64,000 nucleotides of DNA. Source: Actinobacteria bacterium OV320 (GTDB lineage: Bacteria; Actinomycetota; Actinomycetes; Streptomycetales; Streptomycetaceae). The position numbers and the translations under genes are program-made. How positions within the stretch are numbered: the first letter of the stretch is position 1; every line of letters starts with the position of its first letter. The stretch lies in the NCBI GenBank assembly GCA_001298545.1, contig LJCX01000010.1:124001-188000 (forward strand), written 5' to 3'. Below are positions 36,721 through 46,270 of this stretch, one piece after another. Under the pieces are notes generated by a model. That model worked only from the letters and a program-made list of their open reading frames with translations, ran no database searches and was not told the DNA's origin.

Positions 36721-36834
36721 GTGATGGTGCTGGCCCTGCTGGTGGTAGGAGCGGCACCGCGACTGGGCCGCCGGTGCGGCGGCCGGCCAGGCCGGGTCGC
36801 CGGTGGTGTTCGTAAGAGAAGTGAACGGTCAGCG

Positions 36835-37803
36835 TCAGTACCCGCCGCCGAAGCCGCCGGAGCTGAATCCGTTGCCGTAGCCGCCCGTGCCGCTGGTGGC
36901 GCTGCCGCCACTCGGGTTGCCCCGGTTGTTGGGGCGTCGGGTTGACGGGGAAAGCGGCGGAAGCGACGTGAAGGTGCCGTGATCCTCGCCGAACAGCACC
37001 CGCCAGCAATGCCCGAAGCTCACACCGTCCAACTCGCGTTCCGTCTCGGCGAGGGCGGCGTCGTCCCAGTGCAGCCGGTCCGGATGCAGGTCCCTGAGGG
37101 CCTGCCGCAGCTCCGGGAGGTTGACACACGGCCTGTCCTGTCGGGCGGCCGACACGCGCTCGTCGCTGTGAGGGAGGTCGTGCCGGAAGACATACGCGAT
37201 GCTCCATTTCTTCCTCGTCACCACCGACCAGCCCCAGTTCGGCCGTTCGGCCAGCTCCGCTGCCCGCCGTCGGGCCTGCGAATCCTTCCGGACGTCTTCG
37301 CGCTTCTCCCGGGCCTCTTCCCGGGCCCGTAAGCCCGCCCGGTCGTGCTCGGCCCACACCGCATGCCAGATTTCCCGGCTGACCGGCCGGTAGGCCTCAC
37401 CGGCCGCCCGCACTGTCTGTTCGTAGCGCTCTCGGACCTTCTTCCAGTCGTGCAGGGCGCGGCGCGCGGCGACGTACCTCCAGCGCGGGACGGACCCCAC
37501 GCCCTGGTGGGCTGCCGTCAACTCAGCGCTGACTTCGTCCACGGCGCCGGCGTAGGCGAGAGCGGCCTCGACCCAACGACGGCAGGTCTCCGGCGTGCAC
37601 GAGGCGAGGTCTCCGGCATTGTCGTTCGGTCGCCAGGTCTCAACCAGGAAGAAGGGTGCCGGACCGGTCCCGTCGAGCAGACTGTCGGGCCAGTGCCGGT
37701 GGACGTGGACCTTGTGGTCCCGTGGGCTCACCAACGCCTGCTCCTGCTGCCGGGGCATGGACGGCGTGTAGTGGGCAGGATGCGGCAGTGCCAAGTGGCC
37801 CAT
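36835..37803 (-). CDS. Hypothetical protein with Gly/Ser-rich tail
   Basis: A 322-residue protein without signal peptide or membrane segment. The middle (about residues 75-190) is helical and charged (RRALHDWKKVRERYEQTVRA, REEAREKREDVRKDSQARRR), the part at about 195-285 mixes Trp and aromatic residues (NWGWSVVTRKKWSIAYVFRH), and the last 30 residues are Gly/Ser/Asn repeats ending FSSGGFGGGY. ATG 37803 is preceded by GGGGGTGAG. The family is not recognised; low-complexity tails of this kind can mediate self-association. It converges on the secreted-protein gene. Confidence 0.7.
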   Translation of the reverse strand: MGHLALPHPAHYTPSMPRQQEQALVSPRDHKVHVHRHWPDSLLDGTGPAPFFLVETWRPNDNAGDLASCTPETCRRWVEAALAYAGAVDEVSAELTAAHQGVGSVPRWRYVAARRALHDWKKVRERYEQTVRAAGEAYRPVSREIWHAVWAEHDRAGLRAREEAREKREDVRKDSQARRRAAELAERPNWGWSVVTRKKWSIAYVFRHDLPHSDERVSAARQDRPCVNLPELRQALRDLHPDRLHWDDAALAETERELDGVSFGHCWRVLFGEDHGTFTSLPPLSPSTRRPNNRGNPSGGSATSGTGGYGNGFSSGGFGGGY

Positions 37804-37945
37804 CGGCTCACCCCCGTGATTCCGTCTCCAGGGTGCCCGCAGCACCGTCGGCTAGGCAATGCCCCCGCACTCGCCCGCTGTGGCACGCTACGGCCGGATC
37901 GCGTTTCCGAAAGAGGCCCCCTGACCGGGGCCTCCGCCACCGACG

Positions 37946-38176
37946 TCAGGACATCGGTGCCGATACCACAGGCTCCGCGTCCAACTCCAGGCTGACCGCG
38001 CCATCCGCCGCCCTCGGCAACGTCATCCCGGCCAGTGCACGACGCAGTCGGGCGACACTGATCCGTCCCCGGTTGAGCCTGTCAGTAGAGGGCCCTGTGG
38101 CCGCAGCGGTGGTCCGGCGCGAGTAGAGCAGGCCTTCGTGGGTCGCCGCGAGGTGCAGACCGAGGTTCGCAAGCAC
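37946..38176 (-). pseudogene. Transposase N-terminal remnant
   Basis: A 76-codon frame reading GLHLAATHEGLLYSRRTTAA, LNRGRISVARLRRALAGMTL and PRAADGAVSLELDAEP, then a stop. The order (VARLRRALA, LPRAADGR, LAVDVS) matches the N-terminus of a putative Streptomyces DDE transposase family; the rest is absent. The remainder of the 615-bp gap 37804-38418 shows no gene; it is the upstream region of the dicarboxylate transporter. Confidence 0.5.
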
Positions 38177-38418
38177 CTGACCGAACGTACGCGTGCCCTA
38201 CGGCGCCACGCAGGGCGGCAGCCCACCCGGTTGTCCCCTCACGGTCGCCCGAGGAGGCTCTCCGGGCTGCCTCGGTTCCCGACGGGGAACAGATAGGCCG
38301 CGCCTATACGGGGCATCGATTTTTGGTCGTGGACCGCTTCGTGCGGGGGCCGGTTCACTGTGGCGCAAAGCTGGCGCGTACCGATCGGGCTCGGTGTCGC
38401 GCGATCAGGGAGGCTGCA

Positions 38419-39873
38419 ATGACGCAAACCCCGGGCAACGAGCGAGCCGCACAAGCCGCACGCATCGCCGCCAAGCCGTGGTACCGGCAGTTGTACGTGC
38501 AGGTACTGGTGGCGATCGTGATCGGCATCGTGCTGGGCTGGCGGTGGCCGGACCTGGCCACCTCCATGGAGCCGATCGGCACGACGTTCATCACCGCGAT
38601 GAAGATGCTGATCGGGCCGATCGTGTTCCTGACGATCATCGGCGGCATCTCCGGCGTCGCGAACCTGAAGCAGGTCGGGCTCACCGGCATCAAGGCACTG
38701 ACCTATTTCCAGGTCGGCACGATCCTCGCCATGGTGACCGGCCTCGTGGCGATGAACCTCTTCCGCCTCGGTGACGGCGTGCACGCCGATCCGGCCACCC
38801 TGCACACATCGGGCGACGCCGGAGGCTACATCGCGAAGGGCGAGAGCCAGAAGTGGTGGGAGTTCCTCACCCACATCGTGCCGAACAGCTTCTTCGGCCC
38901 GTTCGTCGAGGGCGACATCCTCCAGGTCATCTTCCTCGCGGTGATCTTCGGCATCGCGCTGAAGATGGTGGGCAAGGCGGGCGAGCCGATCATCGCGAGC
39001 GTGGGGCGCCTGACCGAGGTCGTCTTCAAGGTGCTGTCCTTCGTCATGAAGGCCGCGCCGTTCGGCGCCCTCGGCGCGATGGCGTACGCCATCGGGAAGT
39101 TCGGCCTGTCCACGCTGACCAGCCTCGGCTCGCTGATCCTGCTCTTCTACGTCACCTCCGCCCTGTTCGTCGTGATCGTGCTCGGCGGAGTGCTCGCCAC
39201 GTACGTGAAGCTGAACATCTTCCAGCTGTTCCGCTACTTCAAGGAGGAATACTTCCTGATCCTGGGCACCTCCACGGCCGAGCCCGCGCTGCCGGGACTC
39301 ATGCGCAAACTCCAGTACATGGGCGTCGAGCGCTCCACGGTCGGCCTGGTCGTCCCGACCGGCTACAGCTTCAACCTCGACGGCGCCGCGATCTACCTGT
39401 CCCTCGCCACGCTCTATATCGCGCAGGCCACCGACACGCCCCTGTCGATCACCCAGCAACTCGGCCTGCTCGCCGTGATGCTGCTGACCTCCAAGGGTGC
39501 CGCGGGCGTCGCAGGCGGCGGCTTCATCGCACTCACCGCGACCCTGTCCACGGTGGGCACGGTCCCCGCGGCGGGCATCATGCTCGTCTTCGGCATCGAC
39601 AAGTTCATGTCGGAGTGCCGGGCCATGGTGAACTTCTCAGGCAATGCGGTCGCCACCCTGTTCATTGCCAAGTGGGAGAACAACCTGGACCTGGCGAGGG
39701 CCCGCGCGGTGCTGTCCGGCAAGACCCTTGATCCGCCACCGGTCACCGAGGCCGAAGCCGTCCCGCAGGCCGTCCCGCCGCCCGCCACCGAGGCCGATCA
39801 CGAAGCCCCCGCGACCAGGCACCGGAGCGCTGGAAGTGCCGCCGCCCCGGTACCGGCCGAGGTGCAGCCCTGA
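38419..39873 (+). CDS. dctA: C4-dicarboxylate:cation symporter
   Basis: A 484-residue transporter of the dicarboxylate/amino acid:cation symporter family, with eight membrane helices and two re-entrant loops. Diagnostic parts are KMLIGPIVFLTIIGGI, LGTSTAEPALPGLM (hairpin 1, Ser-rich tip), TGYSFNLDGAAIY and SKGAAGVAGGGF (hairpin 2), and GIDKFMSECRAMVNFSGN near the end. It imports C4-dicarboxylates such as malate, succinate or tartrate. ATG 38419 has GGGAGG. It overlaps the glycerate kinase start by TGATG, and the gene neighbourhood points to tartrate as substrate. An extra C-terminal Pro/Ala/Glu tail of about 50 residues is present. Confidence 0.92.
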   Translation: MTQTPGNERAAQAARIAAKPWYRQLYVQVLVAIVIGIVLGWRWPDLATSMEPIGTTFITAMKMLIGPIVFLTIIGGISGVANLKQVGLTGIKALTYFQVGTILAMVTGLVAMNLFRLGDGVHADPATLHTSGDAGGYIAKGESQKWWEFLTHIVPNSFFGPFVEGDILQVIFLAVIFGIALKMVGKAGEPIIASVGRLTEVVFKVLSFVMKAAPFGALGAMAYAIGKFGLSTLTSLGSLILLFYVTSALFVVIVLGGVLATYVKLNIFQLFRYFKEEYFLILGTSTAEPALPGLMRKLQYMGVERSTVGLVVPTGYSFNLDGAAIYLSLATLYIAQATDTPLSITQQLGLLAVMLLTSKGAAGVAGGGFIALTATLSTVGTVPAAGIMLVFGIDKFMSECRAMVNFSGNAVATLFIAKWENNLDLARARAVLSGKTLDPPPVTEAEAVPQAVPPPATEADHEAPATRHRSAGSAAAPVPAEVQP

Positions 39874-41024
39874 TGGTCTCCGTCCTGGTTGCCCCGGACA
39901 AGTTCAAGGGCTCCCTCACCGCAGACGAGGTGGCCCGCGCCGTGGAGCGCGGGCTGTTGGAAGGCGCCCCGCACGCGCGGGTCCGACGGCTCGCGCTGGC
40001 CGACGGGGGCGAGGGCAGCGTGGCCGCCGCCTGTTCGGGGCGGTTCGACGCCGAGAAGATCACCGTGACGGGGCCGACCGGGCAGCCGGTCACCGCCCTC
40101 GTCGCGGTGCACGGCCGCACCGTCCTCGTCGAGGCCGCCGCCGTGTGCGGACTCGGCGTCCTGCCGGGAGGACACAAGGCACCACTGACGGCTACCAGCC
40201 GCGGCATCGGCCAGGCCCTCCAATACGCACTGGCAGGTGAACCCGACACCATCGTCCTCGCGCTCGGCGGCGTTGCCACCACCGACGGCGGCGCCGGCCT
40301 GCTCCAGTCCCTCGGCGCCGTACTGGCCCGCGAGGACGGCACACCGATCGGGCCCGGCGGTCGCGGGCTCGCGGAGCTGGACGGCGTCGAACTCTCGGAA
40401 GCCCGGGCCGCGCTGGCCGGTGTCGACCTCGTCCTGGCCACCGACGTGGACAACCCGCTGCTCGGACCGACGGGCACGGCCGCCGTCTACGGCCCCCAGA
40501 AGGGGGCGAGCGCGAGTGACGTACGCGAGCTGGACGCCGCGCTCGGCACCTTCGTACGACGGCTGGAGGCAGCGGGTGTCGCGGACGCGACCCGTCTCGC
40601 CGCGACCCCTGGTGCGGGGGCGGCCGGCGGACTCGGGTTCGCCGGGACGCTGCTCGGCGGACGGGTGTGCTCGGGAGCCGACTACTTCCTCACCCTCCTC
40701 GGCGCCGACGAACTCCTGGCGGAGAGCGACTTCGTGGTGACCGGCGAAGGGAGCCTCGACGAGCAGTCCCTGTCGGGCAAGCTGCCGGTCGCACTCGCCC
40801 GGCGGGCGCGGTGGCAGGGGAGGCCGGTACACGCCGTGGCCGGCCGGTGCACGCTGCCCGACGACCGGACGGCCGCCCACTTCCGATCCGTCCAGGCCCT
40901 GACTGCCCTGACGGACCAGGACTGCGCCAACGACAGTGCGCTGTCCGCCCGACTGCTCGCCCGGTGCGGACGCACCCTCGCCGAACGCTGGATCGGATCC
41001 CGGGACGGTGAGGCCCCCGTGTGA
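39873..41024 (+). CDS. glxK: Glycerate kinase
   Basis: A 383-residue glycerate kinase of the GarK/GlxK family, which phosphorylates glycerate with ATP in the cytoplasm (2-phosphoglycerate in characterised members). Family landmarks: APDKFKGSLTADEV at the N-terminus, LADGGEGS, ALGGVATTDGGAGLLQ, ATDVDNPLLG and VTGEGSLDEQSLSGK. Its ATG overlaps the transporter stop, so the two are translationally coupled. Together with tartrate dehydrogenase it forms a route from tartrate through glycerate to glycolysis. Confidence 0.93.
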   Translation: MVSVLVAPDKFKGSLTADEVARAVERGLLEGAPHARVRRLALADGGEGSVAAACSGRFDAEKITVTGPTGQPVTALVAVHGRTVLVEAAAVCGLGVLPGGHKAPLTATSRGIGQALQYALAGEPDTIVLALGGVATTDGGAGLLQSLGAVLAREDGTPIGPGGRGLAELDGVELSEARAALAGVDLVLATDVDNPLLGPTGTAAVYGPQKGASASDVRELDAALGTFVRRLEAAGVADATRLAATPGAGAAGGLGFAGTLLGGRVCSGADYFLTLLGADELLAESDFVVTGEGSLDEQSLSGKLPVALARRARWQGRPVHAVAGRCTLPDDRTAAHFRSVQALTALTDQDCANDSALSARLLARCGRTLAERWIGSRDGEAPV

Positions 41025-41054
41025 GGGGTCTCCGGGCCCAGCAAACCGGAAAGG

Positions 41055-41067
41055 TAGGCTGAGCCTA
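41055..41067 (+). promoter_or_regulatory. Palindrome upstream of LysR gene
   Basis: TAGGCTGAGCCTA is a perfect palindrome with one central base, 29 bp before the LysR start and between it and the glycerate kinase. It could be an autoregulatory LysR site or a promoter element. Confidence 0.45.
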
Positions 41068-41095
41068 TCGATCGATGCCGTGACCGGGAGGTGCC

Positions 41096-41995
41096 GTGGA
41101 CGCCCGGCAGCTGGAATACTTTCTGGCCATCGTCGAGCACGGCGGATTCAGCAAGGCGGCGGCCGCGCTGCACGTGGCCCAGCCCTCGTTGTCGCAGGCC
41201 ATGGCGAACCTGGAGGCCGACCTCGGGGTGGCCCTCTTCCACCGGGTGGGCCGGGGCGTCGTACTGAGCGAGGCCGGTGCGGAACTGCTGGAGCCGAGCC
41301 GGCGCGTCCTGCGGGACCTGACGGCCGTGCGCGACACCGCGGCCGCCCTCGTCGGCCTGCACGGCGGCACGGTCGAGGTGGCCACCATGCCCTCGCCCGG
41401 CATCGAGCCGCTCACCACCCTCATCCAGCGGTTCGCCGAACTGCACCCGTCCGTCACGGTGAGCACCCAGGCCGCCTTCACCCCGGACGAGGTCATCTCC
41501 CTGGTTCGCAGCGGCGCCTGCGAAGTGGGGCTGCTGGGCTCGGCGAGCCCCGTGCACCCGTCGGGGCTGGACGTCCTGCACGTCGAGGACCAGCCGTTCG
41601 TGGTCGTCGCGGCGCCTGGCGGGGCCATCGAGGACGGCGTCATGATCCGGCCGGAGGATCTCGCAGGGCAGAAGCTCATCGCGTCCCGCACGGGCAGTCT
41701 GATGCGCAGCATCGTCGACGACGTCACCGCTGGCGGCACCGGCACCGAGATCGTGACGGTCGTCGACCACCGCACGTCCATCCTGCCCCTGGTCCTCACC
41801 GGCGTGGGCGTCGCCGTCCTGCCCTCCTCCTGGACCCGGCTTGCCCGGCGCTGCGGCGCCGCGGTGGCCCCCATCGAGCCGACCGCCCATCTCCACGTGG
41901 CGATGGTCAGCCTGCCTGCGCACCTCACTCCCGCAGCCCGCGCCTTCCTCGCCCTGACCGGATCGCTGGCCCAGCGCCGGGGGCGCGACGCCTGA
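41096..41995 (+). CDS. LysR-family regulator
   Basis: A 299-residue LysR-type regulator. N-terminal winged helix-turn-helix (LEYFLAIVEHGGFSKAAAAL and HVAQPSLSQAMANLEADLG, residues about 6-45) and C-terminal periplasmic-binding-like effector domain (from about residue 90, VEVATMPSPGIEPLTTLI). GTG 41096 is preceded by GGGAGG. All four genes of this unit run in the same direction, with LysR between the kinase and the dehydrogenase; it probably senses tartrate or a related acid and controls the unit. Confidence 0.92.
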   Translation: MDARQLEYFLAIVEHGGFSKAAAALHVAQPSLSQAMANLEADLGVALFHRVGRGVVLSEAGAELLEPSRRVLRDLTAVRDTAAALVGLHGGTVEVATMPSPGIEPLTTLIQRFAELHPSVTVSTQAAFTPDEVISLVRSGACEVGLLGSASPVHPSGLDVLHVEDQPFVVVAAPGGAIEDGVMIRPEDLAGQKLIASRTGSLMRSIVDDVTAGGTGTEIVTVVDHRTSILPLVLTGVGVAVLPSSWTRLARRCGAAVAPIEPTAHLHVAMVSLPAHLTPAARAFLALTGSLAQRRGRDA

Positions 41996-42107
41996 CATCG
42001 AACCGATCGGCCAGGCCTATGGGTCGTATCGAAAGCAGGTCTTGGACGGGCTGCGACCACGGTGTGTTGACTCGAACCGACCGCACCCCAGCGAGCCGGA
42101 GGCACCC

Positions 42108-43187
42108 ATGACCGCACCCCGCACGTTCCGCATCGCCGGCATCCCCGCCGACGGCGTCGGCACCGAGGTCGTCGCGGCGGGCCGCGCCGTACTGGACGCG
42201 CTGGCGGCCGACTCCGGCGCCTTCGCGTTCGAGTGGCAGGAGTTCCCCTGGGGCTGCGGCTACTACGAGCGCACCGGCAAGATGATGGACGACGACGGCC
42301 TGGAGCAGCTCAAGGACTTCGACGCCATCTACTTCGGCGCCGTCGGCTGGCCGAACGTCCCCGACCACATCAGCCTCTGGGGTCTGCGTCTGAAGATCTG
42401 CCAGAACTTCGACCAGTGGGCCAACGTCCGCCCCGTGCACTTTCTGCCCGGTGTGCAGAGCCCGCTGCGCAAGGCCGACGACACCGAACTGGACTGGGTG
42501 GTCGTCCGAGAGAACAGCGAGGGCGAGTACGCCGGCCTGGGTGGCCGCAACCTCGGCGGCCGAGGACCCGGCGGCGAAGTGGCCGTGCAGTCGGCCCTGT
42601 TCACGGAGGTCGGCTGCGAACGCATCATGCGCTTCGCCTTCGACCTGGCCCGCACCCGTTCCCGCCGCAAGGTCTCGTCGGTCACCAAGAGCAACGCCCA
42701 GCAGTACGGGATGGTCCTGTGGGACGACGTCTTCAAGCGCGTCGCCCTCGACTACCCGGACGTGGAGACCGAGAGCGTCCTCGTCGACGCGATGTCCGCG
42801 AAGTTCGTGCTGAAGCCGGAGGACCTCTCGGTCGTCGTCGCCTCCAACCTCAACGCCGACATCCTCTCCGACCTCGGCAGCGCGCTCGCCGGCAGCCTGG
42901 GCCTCGCCGCCAGCGCCAACCTCAACCCCGAGCGCCGCTTCCCCAGCATGTTCGAGCCGGTCCACGGCTCCGCGCCGGACATCGCCGGGCAGGGCCTGGC
43001 CAACCCGATCGGCGCGGTCGGCAGCGCGGCCCTGATGCTGGAGCACTTCGGCCTGCCCGAGCAGGCTGCCCGGCTGAACAAGGCGATCGAGACCACGACC
43101 GCCGCCGGCATCCTCACGCGCGACGTCGGCGGCACCGCGTCGACGGAGGACGTCACGAAGGCCCTCATCGACGCGCTGAACGTCTGA
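42108..43187 (+). CDS. Tartrate dehydrogenase/decarboxylase
   Basis: A 359-residue member of the isocitrate/isopropylmalate/tartrate dehydrogenase family, using NAD and a divalent metal. Signature elements: ENSEGEYAGLGG, SVTKSNAQQYGMVLWDD (catalytic Lys), NADILSDLGSALAG (metal Asp) and FEPVHGSAPDIAGQG. The GCGYYERTGKMMDDDGLEQL and AVGWPNVPDHISLWGLRLKI stretches are those of tartrate/D-malate dehydrogenases rather than leucine biosynthetic LeuB. It can oxidise tartrate and decarboxylate the product towards glycerate. ATG 42108 has a GGAGG site. The neighbouring symporter and glycerate kinase support tartrate catabolism. Confidence 0.9.
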   Translation: MTAPRTFRIAGIPADGVGTEVVAAGRAVLDALAADSGAFAFEWQEFPWGCGYYERTGKMMDDDGLEQLKDFDAIYFGAVGWPNVPDHISLWGLRLKICQNFDQWANVRPVHFLPGVQSPLRKADDTELDWVVVRENSEGEYAGLGGRNLGGRGPGGEVAVQSALFTEVGCERIMRFAFDLARTRSRRKVSSVTKSNAQQYGMVLWDDVFKRVALDYPDVETESVLVDAMSAKFVLKPEDLSVVVASNLNADILSDLGSALAGSLGLAASANLNPERRFPSMFEPVHGSAPDIAGQGLANPIGAVGSAALMLEHFGLPEQAARLNKAIETTTAAGILTRDVGGTASTEDVTKALIDALNV

Positions 43188-43471
43188 CGGCGTCTGAAGC
43201 CGAAATCCCCGCGGGCTGTGTCGGACGCGCTGACCCAGCCGGCGGCGTGGGCCGACCTGCTGCGGGAGCGGCGCCGACGCGGCATGACAGAAGCCGGTCG
43301 TCGGCGACGCCGCGATCTGCAGCGCCGAGGACCGCAGGCACGCCGACGACCGACCGCGCTGCACCTCGTCACCCCGGTCCGCAACGGCGCCCACCTCGAG
43401 AGCGGTCCTCGTCGAACATCCCGAGACGCCTCCGCGGCGTGACCCGTCTCAACTGATCGAGAAGGTGTGTG
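43188..43471. other. Intergenic between convergent genes
   Basis: No gene or terminator is convincing. A plus-strand frame at 43218-43442 is rich in Arg and has no recognisable domain. Confidence 0.35.
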
Positions 43472-45805
43472 TCAGAAGGTCATGGACCAGCGGTCCAGGT
43501 AGCCCGGGTCGACGGTGAAGATCCCCGGGGTGTTGTCGGTGACGCGCAGTTTCCACACGCCGTCCGCGGGCAGCGCGGAGGCGTCGACCGTGAACGTGGC
43601 GTGCAGTTCGGTGCCGGTGTCCCAGGCGAAATCCTTGACGAGGATCACGGTGCCGTCCTCGGCGACGAGTTGGATGATCTGGCCGCCGATGAAGTCGTGG
43701 ACCAGGTCGACGGTGACCTTGAGGTCCGGGGGAGCGTCGCCGGTGCGGCCGGTGACGCGCAGCGGTGACTCGATCGTCTGCCAGTTGGGGATGTCGTAGC
43801 GGTCGGGGTTGACGAAGTGGTCGCCGCCGGAGGCCAGGACGGTCCATGTGTAGGGCAGGTCGAGCCGCTCCGCCGCCGAGTTGGTGAGGGTGACGGTGAC
43901 CTCGAAGGTGCCGGCGCGGGTGGGCGTGCCGGTGATGCGGCCGTCGGCCGCCCCGAGGGTCAGGCCGTCCGGCAGTCCGGTGGCCGCGTAGGTGAGCGCG
44001 CCGGGGCGGGTGGACGTGGCCGTGATCTGCCGGGTGACCGGCTGGCCGACGGCCGCATCGCGGGTGGAGGGGGCGTCGGCCGCGATGTGGTTGACATAGC
44101 GGGGACCGACGTTGACCGCGGCCCACGCGTTGCCGACCGCCTCGTAGGCGTCGCTGGTCGTGCCGAACAGGTCGGCGGCCGCCTGAAGGGTGGCGGTGCG
44201 GGCGCCGGCGTAGTCGGTGGTGCTCGTCATGTAACGGGTCAGCGCCCGGTACCAGACGTTGCTGGCGTTCGCCAGGCCCAGGGCGGCGACCGGCTTGCCG
44301 TCGAAGGTGGGGCTGTCGTAGGCGATCCCGTCGACGGTCGTGCGTCCACTGCCCTCGGCCAGCAGGTAGAAGAAGTGGTTGGCCGGCCCGGAGCTGAAGT
44401 GCGGGTCCAGCTTCTTCGTCCCGGAGGTCCAGTAGTCCTGTGAGGTCCCCTTCGCGGAGGCGTCCTTGGACGGCTGGTCCATGTAGCGCAGGGGCTTGCC
44501 GGTGCCGCGGACGTCCGCGAGTTCACCGATGAGGTAGTCGGGGGTGTCCTGGGCGTTGTCCGCGAAGAACTCCACCGCGGTGCCCATGATGTCGCTGGTT
44601 GCCTCGTTGAGCCCGCCGGATTCGCCGGTGTAGATCAGACCGGCGGTGGCCGAGGTGACGCCGTGGGTCATCTCATGAGCGGCGATGTCCAGTTCGGTCA
44701 GCGGGTGCCGGCCGTCCAGGCCGTCGCCGTACGTCATGCAGAAGCACAGGTCGTCCCAGAACGCGTTGGCGTACCCGGTGCCGTAGTGCACGTTGGTGAC
44801 GGCGCCGACACCGTCGTCGGCTATGCCGTTGCGGCCGAAACGGTCGTGGTAGAAGTCCCAGGTCCGCTGGGCTCCGTACGCGGCGTCGACCGCCGCCGTC
44901 TGCGCCGTGGCCGCACTGCCGTCGCCCCACACGTCGTCGGCGTCCGTCACCAGTGTGCGGACGCCGCCGGTGACGTCGTAGGTGCGGTGGTTGCCGCGCT
45001 GGGGGTCGGCGAGCTGGAAGACGTCCGCGGTGCGCACCGACGCCAGCGGGACCGTTCCGCTGTACTGGCTGTGCCCCTCACCGGCGTTGATGTCGTCATA
45101 GGAGGCGAGGCGGGCGCCGGTGACGGCATCGGTGATCACATGGACACGGCTCGGCGTGTGATCCTCGCGCACACCGGAGACAACGTTGTCCCAGGCGAGT
45201 CGGGGCGAGCCGTCCGCCGCCCAGACGACCTGCCGGGTCGAGGCCGACCGCTCGGAAGTGAGGGAGCCCTCCTCGTCGGCCGCCGCGAGCGCGGCCTTCG
45301 TCGCCGCGGCCGAGGAGACCACGGCCTTGATCGCGGGCACCGAAAGCGTCTGTGGCGCGGTGCGCGTGACGCTCTGTTCGCCCGCGCGCTCGTGGACGAT
45401 CAGGTCGGCGCCGATCACCGGGAGTCCGGCGTAGGTGCGGGAGTAGCGCGTGTGCACGGTGCCGTCGGCGTCCTTCGCGACGTCCTCGGCAACCAGCGCT
45501 TCCTTGGCGCCCATACGGAGGTCGCGGGCCGTGTCGTGAGCGGACTCGGCGGCGCGGTCGAGCAGTCGGTCGCGCTGCGCGCGGGACAGGGTCACGCCAC
45601 GCGCCCCGGGTCTCGGCTCGGCATCGATGCGCCGGGTGGCCGGTGACCCGGCGCCGTCGTCCAGGGCCGAGGCGGGTTGGGCGGTCGGAGCGGTGATCAC
45701 GAGGACCGCCATACCGGCGGCGAGCGAGGCCGCCAGTAGGCCGCGCCGTCGTGCGATGCGCGCAAGAGCGGACGAACGACGCGCTCTCAGGGGCGAGTTG
45801 GACAT
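43472..45805 (-). CDS. Secreted M4 metalloprotease with P-domain
   Basis: A 777-residue thermolysin-family preproprotease. Signal peptide (residues about 20-50, LLAASLAAGMAVLVITAP), FTP/PepSY propeptide (about 65-260), catalytic domain with zinc site HEMTH (H377, E378, H381) and third ligand Glu in GGLNEATSD (about residue 401). After the catalytic domain comes an Ig-like segment (YAATGLPDGLTLGAADGRIT) and a proprotein-convertase P-domain at the C-terminus (about residues 655-777, DLVHDFIGGQIIQLVAEDG, GVWKLRVTDN). ATG 45805 has AAAGGAG. It should be an extracellular neutral protease. Confidence 0.92.
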   Translation of the reverse strand: MSNSPLRARRSSALARIARRRGLLAASLAAGMAVLVITAPTAQPASALDDGAGSPATRRIDAEPRPGARGVTLSRAQRDRLLDRAAESAHDTARDLRMGAKEALVAEDVAKDADGTVHTRYSRTYAGLPVIGADLIVHERAGEQSVTRTAPQTLSVPAIKAVVSSAAATKAALAAADEEGSLTSERSASTRQVVWAADGSPRLAWDNVVSGVREDHTPSRVHVITDAVTGARLASYDDINAGEGHSQYSGTVPLASVRTADVFQLADPQRGNHRTYDVTGGVRTLVTDADDVWGDGSAATAQTAAVDAAYGAQRTWDFYHDRFGRNGIADDGVGAVTNVHYGTGYANAFWDDLCFCMTYGDGLDGRHPLTELDIAAHEMTHGVTSATAGLIYTGESGGLNEATSDIMGTAVEFFADNAQDTPDYLIGELADVRGTGKPLRYMDQPSKDASAKGTSQDYWTSGTKKLDPHFSSGPANHFFYLLAEGSGRTTVDGIAYDSPTFDGKPVAALGLANASNVWYRALTRYMTSTTDYAGARTATLQAAADLFGTTSDAYEAVGNAWAAVNVGPRYVNHIAADAPSTRDAAVGQPVTRQITATSTRPGALTYAATGLPDGLTLGAADGRITGTPTRAGTFEVTVTLTNSAAERLDLPYTWTVLASGGDHFVNPDRYDIPNWQTIESPLRVTGRTGDAPPDLKVTVDLVHDFIGGQIIQLVAEDGTVILVKDFAWDTGTELHATFTVDASALPADGVWKLRVTDNTPGIFTVDPGYLDRWSMTF

Positions 45806-46270
45806 GCGGGCAGCTCCTTTCGCCGACTGTCTGCGGACAGCGGCGGGAAACGGGTGGTGGGAAAACGGGGGAGATCGCGGGCTGTCGGCCTGCGGCGGGA
45901 GACGAGGTGGAAGCCGAGGCGGAAGGCGGGCGGGGACGAGGCGGATGCTGCTCGAGCGCGGACTGATCGTTTCAGGGCGTCCGGGGGCTGTCACCACTGC
46001 GGAGATCGATGTCCGAAAATCGGTCAACAGGCCGCCTCCGAACGGTAATCGGGAAGGGCGCTGTCACGTGTGGCTTTACGGAGCGGCAATACGGCGCTAA
46101 CCAGCAAGGTTGGCCGTATCCGAGCGGCCGGGACCAGGTGGCGGGTGCCAGGCCCCGGGTGTCGGATGCCGCGCCGTTCGGCCCTAGGTGCGACTCGTGC
46201 GCCTGACTTCACCCCCTCACGCCCCTCACCTTCCGCAACCGCAGGCGCAGCGGCAACGGTCCTCCACGTC
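45806..46270. other. Divergent intergenic region
   Basis: Separates the protease gene from the ABC operon. GC-rich with no palindrome that stands out. A plus-strand frame is open from 46070 but lacks coding bias before ATG 46271. Confidence 0.4.

Noticed and set aside
35336..37357. 673-codon minus-strand frame
   Set aside because: Spans two real genes in antisense or wrong frame and has no domain.
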